A stretch of DNA of 64,000 nt from Arcobacter sp. FWKO B (lineage in GTDB: Bacteria > Campylobacterota > Campylobacteria > Campylobacterales > Arcobacteraceae), in contig NZ_CP041403.1 in NCBI RefSeq assembly GCF_014844135.1, forward strand, positions 434,001-498,000, written 5' to 3'. Positions within the stretch are counted from its first letter, which is position 1, and each line of letters opens with the position of its first letter. Below are positions 18,395 to 29,017 of the stretch, in pieces. The translations under genes and the position numbers were made by a program. The notes beneath the pieces were generated by a model that saw only the letters and a list, made by a program, of their open reading frames with translations, was not told where the DNA came from and did no database searches.

Positions 18395-19678
18395 GTGGGT
18401 GTTATAGATTTATTTTACAAATTAACTCAAATTCCAAGATGCAGTAAAACTCATAAGCCATTTATTGACTTTATAAGTGATTTTGCATCAAGGTATGGTT
18501 ATATTGTACAAATAGATGATGCTAAAAATGTACTTTGCAAAAAAGGAAATTCAAAATCTAAGGTATGCCTACAATCACACTATGATATAGTATGCCTTAG
18601 TGATAATGCAACTGTTCCTGAAATAATACAAAAAGATGGTTATCTTTATGCAAAAAACTCCACACTTGGTGCTGACAATGGTATGGGTTGTGCCATGATG
18701 ATGGCACTTATGATGGAAGAAGCAGATATTGAGTTTTTATTTACAAGTGACGAAGAGATAGGCTTACTAGGAGCAAATGCTATAGAATTTGAACTTCATT
18801 CAAGTTATATGATAAATCTTGATAGTGAGTGTGAAAAAGAGATTTGTATAGGATGTGCTGGTGGTGTTGATATTGTTGGTACAATAAATAAAAAAGAGAT
18901 AAAAGAAAATAAAGAGTATGACTTATATGAAATAACTATTAGTGGACTTGATGGTGGACATAGTGGTGTAGATATAGATAAAAATATACCAAATGCCATA
19001 AAACTACTTGCCCAAACAATCAAAGAATCAAATGCATTGATTTTAGATATAAATGCAGGAGAGAGAATAAACTCAATACCAAAGAATGCCAAAGCTATAG
19101 TCGCATCAAAAGAACCAATCAAAAAAATTTTTGAATGTGTAAATATCAAAAAAATTGATACAAAGAGTGAACATATCACCATTTTAAGTCATAAAGTGCT
19201 TGATTTTTTATACTCTTTTGCAAATGGGGTAAGAGAGTATGATAAAAACCTTCAATCTGTAACAACTTCAATAAATCTTGCATTAGTAAAAACAGACTTT
19301 GATAAAGTAACTGTTGAGCTAAGTGCAAGGTCAATGGATAATGATAAGCTTGAACTAATAAAAAATGAAACTTGTACACTTTTAAAAAGTTTTGGATTTA
19401 GTGTAGGAACTTATGGGAAATATCCAGCTTGGAAACCTCAAACAAATCAACTAACAGATATAATAATCCAAGAATATAAAAAAGAATTTGAAAATCCAAA
19501 ACTTTATGCTATTCATGCTGGTTTGGAGTGTTCTATACTTAAAAATAAATATCCAAATATCCATATGGCTTCAATAGGACCAAATATAGAGTTCCCCCAC
19601 TCACACAATGAAAAAGTAGAGATAAAATCGGTAGAAAAAATTTTTAATATATTAAAAAATATACTACAAAAAATATAA
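18395..19678 (+). CDS. pepD: Cytosolic Xaa-His-type dipeptidase (M20 family)
   Basis: Zinc-dependent dipeptidase. Metal and catalytic residues are visible in QSHYDIVC, GADNGMGCAM (ligand Asp), TSDEEIGLLGA (catalytic Glu pair) and LDSECEKE, with the last ligand His in IHAGLECS. The lid domain shows SGLDGGHSGVDI. Length (427 aa) is shorter than the ~485 aa of E. coli PepD but normal for this phylum. The start is GTG with AAAAAGGA upstream. It follows ccsBA by 15 bp and may be co-transcribed, with no functional link evident. Confidence 0.87.
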   Translation: MGVIDLFYKLTQIPRCSKTHKPFIDFISDFASRYGYIVQIDDAKNVLCKKGNSKSKVCLQSHYDIVCLSDNATVPEIIQKDGYLYAKNSTLGADNGMGCAMMMALMMEEADIEFLFTSDEEIGLLGANAIEFELHSSYMINLDSECEKEICIGCAGGVDIVGTINKKEIKENKEYDLYEITISGLDGGHSGVDIDKNIPNAIKLLAQTIKESNALILDINAGERINSIPKNAKAIVASKEPIKKIFECVNIKKIDTKSEHITILSHKVLDFLYSFANGVREYDKNLQSVTTSINLALVKTDFDKVTVELSARSMDNDKLELIKNETCTLLKSFGFSVGTYGKYPAWKPQTNQLTDIIIQEYKKEFENPKLYAIHAGLECSILKNKYPNIHMASIGPNIEFPHSHNEKVEIKSVEKIFNILKNILQKI

Positions 19679-19741
19679 CATTTATTATAAATTATGATAT
19701 ACTAAGACACTATATATTTTAATTATTTAGGGGTGTTTAGA

Positions 19742-21043
19742 TTGTTAACAGCTCAAACATTTGATCTTCAAGAAGTAAAACCAGTATTCTCAAAACATTC
19801 TGTTTTAATGGTTGAAGATGATATTGTCATCTTAGAAAACTTCAAAAACACCCTTGGTTATTTATTTAAAAATGTATATACAGCATCAGATGGGGAAGAA
19901 GGTCTAAAACTTTACCACCAACATAAATCTGAACTTTCTATTGTGATGGCTGATTATAATATGCCAAAGATGAATGGTATAGATTTATTTTATGAAATTA
20001 GACAACACGACAAAAAAATTGCATTAATGCTTATCACTGGTGATATGTCTAAAGAACTTTTTTTAAGGGCATTAAAGGTTAAGCTAAATGAGTTCGTCCT
20101 AAAACCAGTACAACTAAAAACTTTTTTAGTACTTATATATCAAATACTTTTAACCTTTGAACAAGAACAAACAATCATAAAACAAAATAAAGAGCTTGAG
20201 ATTTTGTTCAACCTTCTTGGCAAACATAATCTTATAACAAAAGCAGATTTAAAAGGAAATATTATTTATGCCAATAGTATATTTTGTGAAATTTCTGGAT
20301 ATAACTTAGATGAAATTTTAGGTAAATCACACAATATTGTAAGACATCCTGATATGCCATCAAGCACTTTTAAAGAGCTATGGGATACTATCCAAAATGG
20401 AGAAATTTGGCGAGGTAAAATAAAAAATAAAGCAAAAGATGGAAGTAGCTATATTGTAAATGCAATGATTATGCCCATAAGAGATAATCTGGGAAATATA
20501 AAAGAATATATAAGTTCAAGACATATAATAACTGATGAAGTAGAAGAAAATGAAAAAGTATCAGAATATAATAAACACCTCAAAAAAAATGTAATTGACT
20601 TAAAATCAGAAAAAATAAAGATTAAAAACCAATTAGAATCAGAATTAAGAGAAAAATTCAATGAAGAGATTGAGAGTATTATAGGGTATTATAAAAATAT
20701 TCAAGAATCTATGCAAGATCAAATGTATAAACTTAGAGAAAAAAACTCTATGCTTTTATCAAATCTGAATCTTAGAGAAAAAGAACTTCAAAGTATTGCA
20801 AACAAACAAGATAGTTTTTATTCTATGCAAAAACAAAAAATCTCACAAGAACAATCAAAAATAAATACACTACTCCAAGATATGAAAGCATTAACTTTAA
20901 AATATAAAGCTTTAGAACATGAAAATAAAGTGCTTCAAAATGCATTTTTATCAAAAAGAGAAGAACTTGATAATGCTAACAATAGGATCAAAGAGCTAGA
21001 AGATGTTGTCCACCATTATGACATGAAGAAAAAGACATCATAA
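19742..21043 (+). CDS. REC-PAS response regulator with C-terminal coiled coil
   Basis: Receiver domain (~residues 20-135) with the acidic pair VEDD, phospho-acceptor Asp in MADYNMPKMNG, the conserved Thr in LITGD and Lys in LKPV. A PAS domain follows (~155-280) with the Aer-like sequence GKSHNIVRHPDMP, then about 150 residues of predicted coiled coil rich in Glu, Lys and Gln. There is no DNA-binding, kinase or GGDEF output, so it probably acts through protein contacts. I choose TTG 19742 because AGGGG ends 8 bases upstream; GTG 19733 overlaps that site. No cognate kinase is adjacent. Confidence 0.78.
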   Translation: MLTAQTFDLQEVKPVFSKHSVLMVEDDIVILENFKNTLGYLFKNVYTASDGEEGLKLYHQHKSELSIVMADYNMPKMNGIDLFYEIRQHDKKIALMLITGDMSKELFLRALKVKLNEFVLKPVQLKTFLVLIYQILLTFEQEQTIIKQNKELEILFNLLGKHNLITKADLKGNIIYANSIFCEISGYNLDEILGKSHNIVRHPDMPSSTFKELWDTIQNGEIWRGKIKNKAKDGSSYIVNAMIMPIRDNLGNIKEYISSRHIITDEVEENEKVSEYNKHLKKNVIDLKSEKIKIKNQLESELREKFNEEIESIIGYYKNIQESMQDQMYKLREKNSMLLSNLNLREKELQSIANKQDSFYSMQKQKISQEQSKINTLLQDMKALTLKYKALEHENKVLQNAFLSKREELDNANNRIKELEDVVHHYDMKKKTS

Positions 21044-21110
21044 TTTTAAGTGATTTTTTGATATTCTTATATACTTTAAATATAAAATATTTTCCCAAAC
21101 AAGGCATTAA

Positions 21111-23076
<1,966 letters not shown>

Positions 23077-23093
23077 ATAAAAAGGGGTAAAAT

Positions 23094-25127
23094 ATGAGAT
23101 TTGTTTTATTAGTTGCTAGTTTTTTGATATTTATGTTTGTTGGTACTTTTGTATTTTTATTTACACCAGTAGGAAACCCTATTGTTGCAGGTATTGTAGA
23201 GTCAAAAATAAAAGAACAAACACAATTAAATGCTAAGTTTGAGAAATTCAAGCTATCTTGGGGATATATTGATACCACTTTAAAAATTGATCAAAATATT
23301 ATCACTCTTGCAGGTGATTATAGTATTTTTGCAAAATCATTTGATATAAATTATGCTCTTGATATGGAAGATTTAAGTAGCTTTTCTGCACTTGCTGGAA
23401 GTGATTTAAAAGGGACACTTAAACTAAATGGAAACCTACAAGGTGATATGCAAAACACCAAAGTAACAGGTAAAAGTGACATAGCTTCTAGTGACACATC
23501 TTTTGATATAGATTTAGTTAAATTTTACCCTACTAAAATCATAGCAAATATCAAAAATGCAAGTCTAAAAGAGATATTAGATCTTGCTGGTCAAGGAGCC
23601 TTTGCTAGTGGTGATGTAAATGTAGATATTTTAATAAAAGATTTTAATCCTAATTCACTTGATGGTTTGGCAAAAGTAAATGTTAAAAATGGTTTAGTAG
23701 ATACAAATTTGATGAAAAAAGAGTTTGAAATAGATCTTCCTAAAACAAACTTTGAGCTAAACTTAGATGCCCTACTTCAAAAAGATATCAGTTATGATCT
23801 TCTTTTTAACTCAAATTTAGCAGTTATCAGCTCAGATGGTAATATCATAGCTGATAGTATGTTTATCAATAGCAAATATGATATCAAAGTAGATGAACTA
23901 GGACTTTTCACACCTATCATAAACTACCCATTAAAAGGTGCTCTTAATGCTAATGGAACTATAAAAGGGGATCAAAAAAGTCTTGATATATCTCTTATAT
24001 CAAATTTAGCAAAAAGTAATACTAACCTAAACTTAAATCTTAAAGAATTTGCACCAAATAGTGTGACAGGAAGTATCAAAGACTTAAACCTTGAAAGTTT
24101 ACTTCATATGATTTCTATGCCAAATTATGCATCATCTCTTATAGATATGAACATAGATATAAAAAATGCTAAAGTTGGGGAACTTGATGGTAATATAACT
24201 ACAAATATTAAAAATGGAGTACTAAACCCTCAAACTATCAAAAAAGAATTTGAGATAGATATTCCCTCAAACAATAGATTTAGAGCTGATGCTACCACAA
24301 AACTTGATGGAACAAAAGCAAACTCAAGTGTAAATCTTGTATCAACAATAGCAAATGTAAATACCAAATCAACAGTTTTTGATATAAATGAAGCATCACT
24401 ATCAAGTGATTTTAAAGTAACAATTAGTGATTTAAACAATCTATTTTTTATAACACAAACTAAACTTATAGGAAATATGGAGCTAAATGGCGATATTTAC
24501 CAAAAAGGTGAAGATTTAAAAATAAATGTTGCATCAAATACACTAGGTGGAAGCTTCAAAGCAAATATGATAAATGAAAAACTAAGAGTAGACATTGCTT
24601 CACTAGAGATATTAGAGATATTAAAAATGCTAGATTATGGACAGTTCTTCAAAGGAAAAATCAACGGTGAAATCACTTACGATACACTAGCACAAGCTGG
24701 ACTTGTAAATGCAGATTTTGCTGGTGGGCATTTTACAAAAAACAATATGACATCATTAATAGCAGCTTTTACTGGTATTGATTTGTTAAAAGAGACTTTT
24801 TCAAAAGCAACACTATCAAGCAAAATAGATAAAAATATCATTACAACACAGTTAGATATGAGTTCAACAGTAGTAGATATCAAAACAAAAGATGCACTTA
24901 TTGACACAGAAGCTGGACAAATAGACGCACTTCTTGAAATGCAAGTTGCAAAAATCCCACTTAAAGTGAAAGTAAAAGGGGCAACTGCATCACCAAATAT
25001 ATCTTTAGATGGACAAAAAGCAGTACAAGAAAAAGCAAAAGAGAGTATCAAAAAAGAAATAGATAGAGCTATAGAAAAAAATGTAGGTGAAGATGCAAAA
25101 CAACTTTTAAGAGGTCTTTTTAGATGA
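23094..25127 (+). CDS. AsmA/TamB-like envelope protein
   Basis: A 677-aa protein with one N-terminal membrane anchor (residues ~4-25) and a long beta-rich periplasmic part. The body holds two related blocks of about 180 residues: both contain LNG or NGT motifs, then VKNGLVD / IKNGVLN, followed by KKEFEID[LI]P. The C-terminus has SLDGQKAVQEKAKES. This resembles AsmA-superfamily proteins that bridge the envelope and move lipids, but the similarity is by layout only. AAAGGGG lies before the ATG. aroE starts inside its last codons (ATGA overlap), so the two are translationally coupled. Confidence 0.65.
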   Translation: MRFVLLVASFLIFMFVGTFVFLFTPVGNPIVAGIVESKIKEQTQLNAKFEKFKLSWGYIDTTLKIDQNIITLAGDYSIFAKSFDINYALDMEDLSSFSALAGSDLKGTLKLNGNLQGDMQNTKVTGKSDIASSDTSFDIDLVKFYPTKIIANIKNASLKEILDLAGQGAFASGDVNVDILIKDFNPNSLDGLAKVNVKNGLVDTNLMKKEFEIDLPKTNFELNLDALLQKDISYDLLFNSNLAVISSDGNIIADSMFINSKYDIKVDELGLFTPIINYPLKGALNANGTIKGDQKSLDISLISNLAKSNTNLNLNLKEFAPNSVTGSIKDLNLESLLHMISMPNYASSLIDMNIDIKNAKVGELDGNITTNIKNGVLNPQTIKKEFEIDIPSNNRFRADATTKLDGTKANSSVNLVSTIANVNTKSTVFDINEASLSSDFKVTISDLNNLFFITQTKLIGNMELNGDIYQKGEDLKINVASNTLGGSFKANMINEKLRVDIASLEILEILKMLDYGQFFKGKINGEITYDTLAQAGLVNADFAGGHFTKNNMTSLIAAFTGIDLLKETFSKATLSSKIDKNIITTQLDMSSTVVDIKTKDALIDTEAGQIDALLEMQVAKIPLKVKVKGATASPNISLDGQKAVQEKAKESIKKEIDRAIEKNVGEDAKQLLRGLFR

Positions 25128-25930
25128 TAAAACTCGGCATTTTTGGCAATCCTGTAGAACATAGCAAATCCCCACTAATGCAAAATAGTGCATTACAATC
25201 ACTAGGGATTGATGGGTTTTATGATAAATATTTACTCCTTGATGGAAGCCAAATAAAAAACGAGTTTTTAAGTCTTAGGCTTGATGGAGCTAATATCACA
25301 GTACCACATAAAGAAGATGCTTATAAAAACGCAGATGAGATAAGAGGAATAGCCCAAAAAATTGGTGCGGTTAATACCTATGTAAAAGAAAATGACAAAG
25401 TCATAGCCTACAATACAGATGGCTTAGGCTTTATGATGGCTATTGAAGAGTTTGGAAATATACAAAATGCCATTATTCTAGGAGCTGGCGGAACTGCTAA
25501 AGCTATAGCAGTAGCCCTAAAAGATGCCAACATAGAAGTAACTATCATCAATCGTTCAAGAAAAGGAAGATTAGAGTTTTTTGAAGAACTAGGATGCAAA
25601 TGCTACACTCCAGAAGAACTCTCTTCACTATCAACTATCAACTATCAACTATCAACTATCATTATAAATACAACAAGTGCTGGATTAAAAGATGACCTAT
25701 TACCTATGCAAAAAGAATTGCTTCAAAGCTTGATGAAAAATGCAAGTTTTGCTTTTGATTGTATTTATGGTAAAACAACACCATTCTTGGCACTTGCAAA
25801 AGAGATGGGATTACAATACAAAGATGGCAAAGATATGCTTTTGTTTCAAGGAGTTTTGGCACTAGAACTTTTCATAAAACAACCAATCCCAACTTCAACT
25901 ATAGAGCAAATGGATAAATGTTTAAAATAG
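25124..25930 (+). CDS. aroE: Shikimate dehydrogenase with heptamer insert
   Basis: Reduces 3-dehydroshikimate with NADPH. Substrate-binding motif EHSKSPLMQNSA, catalytic Lys in TVPHKEDAY, Asp in NTDGLGF and nucleotide motif LGAGGTAKAI are all intact; INTTSAGL and LFQGVLALELF complete the signature. Between the NADP-binding segment and INTTSAG a five-copy 7-bp repeat encodes STINYQLSTI, where homologues have a short loop. A change of one repeat unit would shift the frame. It overlaps the preceding gene by 4 bp and the next gene by 13 bp. aroQ, another enzyme of this pathway, is at 63573. Confidence 0.92.
   Translation: MIKLGIFGNPVEHSKSPLMQNSALQSLGIDGFYDKYLLLDGSQIKNEFLSLRLDGANITVPHKEDAYKNADEIRGIAQKIGAVNTYVKENDKVIAYNTDGLGFMMAIEEFGNIQNAIILGAGGTAKAIAVALKDANIEVTIINRSRKGRLEFFEELGCKCYTPEELSSLSTINYQLSTIIINTTSAGLKDDLLPMQKELLQSLMKNASFAFDCIYGKTTPFLALAKEMGLQYKDGKDMLLFQGVLALELFIKQPIPTSTIEQMDKCLK
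25626..25660 (+). repeat. heptamer tandem array inside aroE
   Basis: One CACTATC followed by four perfect AACTATC units. It lies in coding DNA and 7 is not a multiple of 3. Confidence 0.9.
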
Positions 25931-26529
25931 TATTAGTTTTAGTCATATCATTATCTTTTGGTATGGCTAATGATACAAAAAGGCTCCAAGATTTGGAACA
26001 ATTCCTCAATACTTTGCCACAAAAAACAATAATAGAAAAACTAAACTCAGTAAATTTTTATTTCAACCAAATAGTATCAGCTTATGATTCACTAGATAAT
26101 ATTAATCACGATGAATGGAATAGTATGATAGATTTTATACTCAAAGGCAGGGGTGATTGTGAAGAGTATGCCATAAGTAAGTATAAGGCTCTTAAGCTAA
26201 CTGGCATTGATACAAATAAGCTATTTTTGATGGTAGTAAAAGAAAAAACAAGACCACAAAATGAATTTCACCTAGTAACTGCATATTATGAAAATGATGA
26301 AAATCCACTTATCTTGGATAATCTTAGTTTTAGAGTATTACCACTTATAAAAAGAAGTGATTTGGAACCTATTATGATATTTGATACAAATAACACATTC
26401 ACCGTTACAAAATCTGGAAAAATAGATAAAATAACCATGTCTAATTTTCCTCAAAAACTCAAACTACTTGAAGAACAAACAAAGCTTCAATTTAACCAAT
26501 ATAATATATCAACTAATATACATAACTAA
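25918..26529 (+). CDS. Transglutaminase-like cysteine protease (BTLCP/LapG-like)
   Basis: A 203-aa exported protein with a signal peptide (residues 1-~17, ending near GMAN). The Cys-His-Asp triad of bacterial transglutaminase-like proteases is visible: Cys in GRGDCEEYA, His in EFHLVTAYY and Asp in LILDNLSFR. LapG of this family cleaves surface adhesins under control of the c-di-GMP receptor LapD. No LapD or giant adhesin gene is in the window, so that role is only a hypothesis. It overlaps aroE by 13 bp and is followed directly by opgB, suggesting co-transcription. Confidence 0.72.
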   Translation: MFKIVLVLVISLSFGMANDTKRLQDLEQFLNTLPQKTIIEKLNSVNFYFNQIVSAYDSLDNINHDEWNSMIDFILKGRGDCEEYAISKYKALKLTGIDTNKLFLMVVKEKTRPQNEFHLVTAYYENDENPLILDNLSFRVLPLIKRSDLEPIMIFDTNNTFTVTKSGKIDKITMSNFPQKLKLLEEQTKLQFNQYNISTNIHN

Positions 26530-26530
26530 A

Positions 26531-28417
26531 ATGTTTACACTAATTTTTTCTATAGTATTATTTATACTAGCTTTAATAACTGTAAAGTATAAACAAAAAA
26601 ACAAACTTAGAATCATTTTTGATATTTTTGTACTTTTAATATTTTGTTTGATAAGTATTGCATATATTGCTGCTGATTATTTTACTGGTTCAGGAATAAC
26701 ACAAAGTGTATTATCAACCCTTAGCCTTGGTCTAAGTGGTGCTGGTTATGAAGAATATTTCTTATTAATAGTTGCTTCATTTTTTGGGTTTATTTTATTC
26801 TTTGTGGTGGCATTTTTTTATTACAGACACTTGCATGATGTAAAACAGCCAAATCCTAAAAAAATCAAAGCTTTTTTACATAATAGTTTTTTGATTAGTG
26901 CATTTTTAATGCATCCATTTTTTTCAGATGTATCAAAAATTTATCAGGTTCTAACCACAGAACAAAGTGATGATTTTTATAGTTTTTATGTATTACCAAA
27001 TAACCATAATAAACTAAAAGATTTCAAACAAAAAAACATCGTTTATATCTATGCTGAGAGTCTAGAAAGAACATACTTTGACTCCCTACTTTTTCCTGAT
27101 TTGGTACCTAATCTAGACTCCATCATCAAAAAAAATGGTATTGATTTTAGTGATATAAGACAAGTTTATGGCACATGGTTTACAATAGCAGGGATAGTAT
27201 CAAGCCAATGTGGAATACCTCTACTTACTACTTCGCATGGAAACTCAATGAGTGGTATAGACCAATTTTATCCAAAAGCTGTGTGTCTTGGAGATGTACT
27301 AAAAAAAGATGGCTATTATCTTAGCTTCATACAAGGAGCAAGACTAAGCTTTGGTGGAAAGAATAAGTTTTTTAGTACCCATAAATTTGACGAGATGAAA
27401 GGATATGATGAGTTTGTTGGTAACCTAGAGGACAAATCATATCAGCATGGATGGGGTTTGTATGATGATATAACACTCCAAAATGCCTATGATGAATTTG
27501 AAAAGCTATCTCTTACTCAAGATAAATTTGCTTTATTTACACTCACTCTTGATACACATCATCCAAATGGACACTTGTCAAACTCTTGTAGTGACAATCT
27601 CTATCTTGATGGCACAAACGAGATACTAAATACAGTAAAATGTTCTGATAAATTAATATCAGAATTTATCAATAAAATACAAAATTCAAAATATGCAAAC
27701 AACACTCTAATAGTAATCTCATCTGATCACCTTGCCATGAGAAATACAGCTAGTGAAATGTTAAAAGATGTTTTTGATAGAACCAATCTTTTTGTAGTAC
27801 TTGATCCATCAAATAAACAATATAAAAACATTGAAAAAACAGGAACAATGTTTGATGTTGCATCTACTTTGTTGGGTTTTATTGGCATTGATACTGATTT
27901 AGGACTTGGCAGAAATTTAATGAAAAAAGAGTCTATTTATGGACTCTTTGAAGATTTTGATAAACAAATACCTAAATGGAGAGAAGATATACTAGATTTT
28001 TGGAGTTTTCCAAAACTATCATCAACCATATATATAAGTCCAGAAAAGAAAAATGTAAAAATAATAAAAAACAACTACAGCCTCCCTATTCTTATCAAAA
28101 TAGATGAAAAGGACGAAATACAACCGTTTTTTGAGTTTGATGGATATGTAAAGCTTTTTGAAGAGTTTAGTTGGCTGAAAATGGGTGAAAAATTTTTATG
28201 GATTGATAAATGTGAAACAATTAATTTTATCTTTAATACTGACTATACTCAAGAATACTGCATGAGTCAAGGAATATTTGGAGGTAATATCTCTATTGAA
28301 GGCATAGAAAATGAACAAAGATACGAGGTAGTAGATTTTAAGAATGATATCCTAAATGATGATTTTTACCAAGAAAAATTGAAACGAATAGAATTGCTGA
28401 GAAAAAAATCTCAATAA
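26531..28417 (+). CDS. opgB: Phosphoglycerol transferase I
   Basis: Membrane enzyme of the alkaline-phosphatase/LTA-synthase superfamily that in E. coli transfers phosphoglycerol to periplasmic glucans. The N-terminus has about four membrane segments. The catalytic domain has the nucleophile in YAESLERTYFD, then VSSQCGIPL, TLDTHHPNGHLS and ISSDHLAM, and the C-terminal CMSQGIFGG, all matching OpgB/MdoB in order. I start at ATG 26531 because an earlier in-frame start at 26468 lies inside the protease gene. No glucan synthase genes are nearby. Its last 9 bases begin a 92-bp segment repeated at 28900. Confidence 0.85.
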   Translation: MFTLIFSIVLFILALITVKYKQKNKLRIIFDIFVLLIFCLISIAYIAADYFTGSGITQSVLSTLSLGLSGAGYEEYFLLIVASFFGFILFFVVAFFYYRHLHDVKQPNPKKIKAFLHNSFLISAFLMHPFFSDVSKIYQVLTTEQSDDFYSFYVLPNNHNKLKDFKQKNIVYIYAESLERTYFDSLLFPDLVPNLDSIIKKNGIDFSDIRQVYGTWFTIAGIVSSQCGIPLLTTSHGNSMSGIDQFYPKAVCLGDVLKKDGYYLSFIQGARLSFGGKNKFFSTHKFDEMKGYDEFVGNLEDKSYQHGWGLYDDITLQNAYDEFEKLSLTQDKFALFTLTLDTHHPNGHLSNSCSDNLYLDGTNEILNTVKCSDKLISEFINKIQNSKYANNTLIVISSDHLAMRNTASEMLKDVFDRTNLFVVLDPSNKQYKNIEKTGTMFDVASTLLGFIGIDTDLGLGRNLMKKESIYGLFEDFDKQIPKWREDILDFWSFPKLSSTIYISPEKKNVKIIKNNYSLPILIKIDEKDEIQPFFEFDGYVKLFEEFSWLKMGEKFLWIDKCETINFIFNTDYTQEYCMSQGIFGGNISIEGIENEQRYEVVDFKNDILNDDFYQEKLKRIELLRKKSQ

Positions 28418-28500
28418 ATTTTTATCCAAAAATTATAAATTACATCATTGGGATAAAGGAACCCCGACTTCAGTCGGGCTTGTCTTAAATGATACCAGAT
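28409..28500. repeat. 92-bp direct repeat, copy 1
   Basis: Matches 28900..28991 at 88 of 92 positions with no gaps. It starts nine bases inside opgB and ends in the middle of the second hairpin of a GGAAC element, so that element is truncated here. Confidence 0.9.
28458..28486 (+). repeat. GGAAC hairpin repeat, truncated element
   Basis: First hairpin (stem CCGACT/AGTCGG) and CTTGTCTT spacer are complete, but the second hairpin breaks off after ACCAGAT at 28500. Confidence 0.85.
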
Positions 28501-28899
28501 ATTGTGTGAAATACTCTCTATCCCTCTTTGTGGCACTTTGTTTTTTTAAGAAAAAGATTTTCTGAAAAAATTTCGTTAAGAAAACTCAACTGTTTGAGCG
28601 TAGCGAGTTTTGAGTTTTTAGAAATTTATTCAAAAAATCCTTAAAAAAGCAACTCGTGCCACGCTTTTTTGTAATACTTTTTTCTAAAAAAAGTATTGAA
28701 GAAACTACAACCATCTCTAAATACTACTTTTTAGAAAACTATATTAGTATTCAGAAATCAAAACTTAATGCCACTTTTTTTAAAAAAAGTTGCGTAAAAA
28801 ATCGGTGCAAGGAGTTATAATTTTCGGAATTTATTTCCACTTTTACTAAAATTGCAAAACTCGCTTCGCTCAAACAGTTGCAATTTCTTAACGCAAAAG
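28501..28899. other. gene-free repeat island
   Basis: No credible ORF is visible. The segment holds an inverted pair of about 40 bp (28574..28613 and 28854..28893) sharing CGTTAAGAAA and CTGTTTGAGCG, with about four mismatches. The second copy carries GCGAAGC, a sequence known to form an unusually stable DNA mini-hairpin; the first has GCGTAGC. An AT-rich hairpin with 11-bp arms lies at 28673..28697. With the flanking 92-bp direct repeats it separates opgB from the defence-like cassette. Confidence 0.7.
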
Positions 28900-28991
28900 T
28901 CTCAATAAATTTTTATCCGAAAATTATAAATTGCACCATGGGGATAAAGGAACCCCGACTTCAGTCGGGCTTGTCTTAAATGATACCAGAT
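28900..28991. repeat. 92-bp direct repeat, copy 2
   Basis: Second copy of 28409..28500 at 491 bp distance. It contains a copy of the last codons of opgB without the gene, which indicates duplication from the opgB end. Confidence 0.9.
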
Positions 28992-29005
28992 GAATCTGGC
29001 GTTCC
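28949..29005 (+). repeat. GGAAC paired-hairpin element, full
   Basis: Starts GGAACCCC with stem CCGACT/AGTCGG, then CTTGTCTT, then a second hairpin with stem CCAGAT/ATCTGG closing with CGTTCC. The ends are inverted copies of GGAAC. It lies between the repeat island and the end of the HNH gene. Confidence 0.9.
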
Positions 29006-29017
29006 GTAAGATAGTAT

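Noticed and set aside
24677-25162. 161-codon minus-strand ORF opposite the AsmA-like gene and aroE start
   Set aside because: Antisense shadow across two coupled genes; low-complexity Ser/Phe composition.
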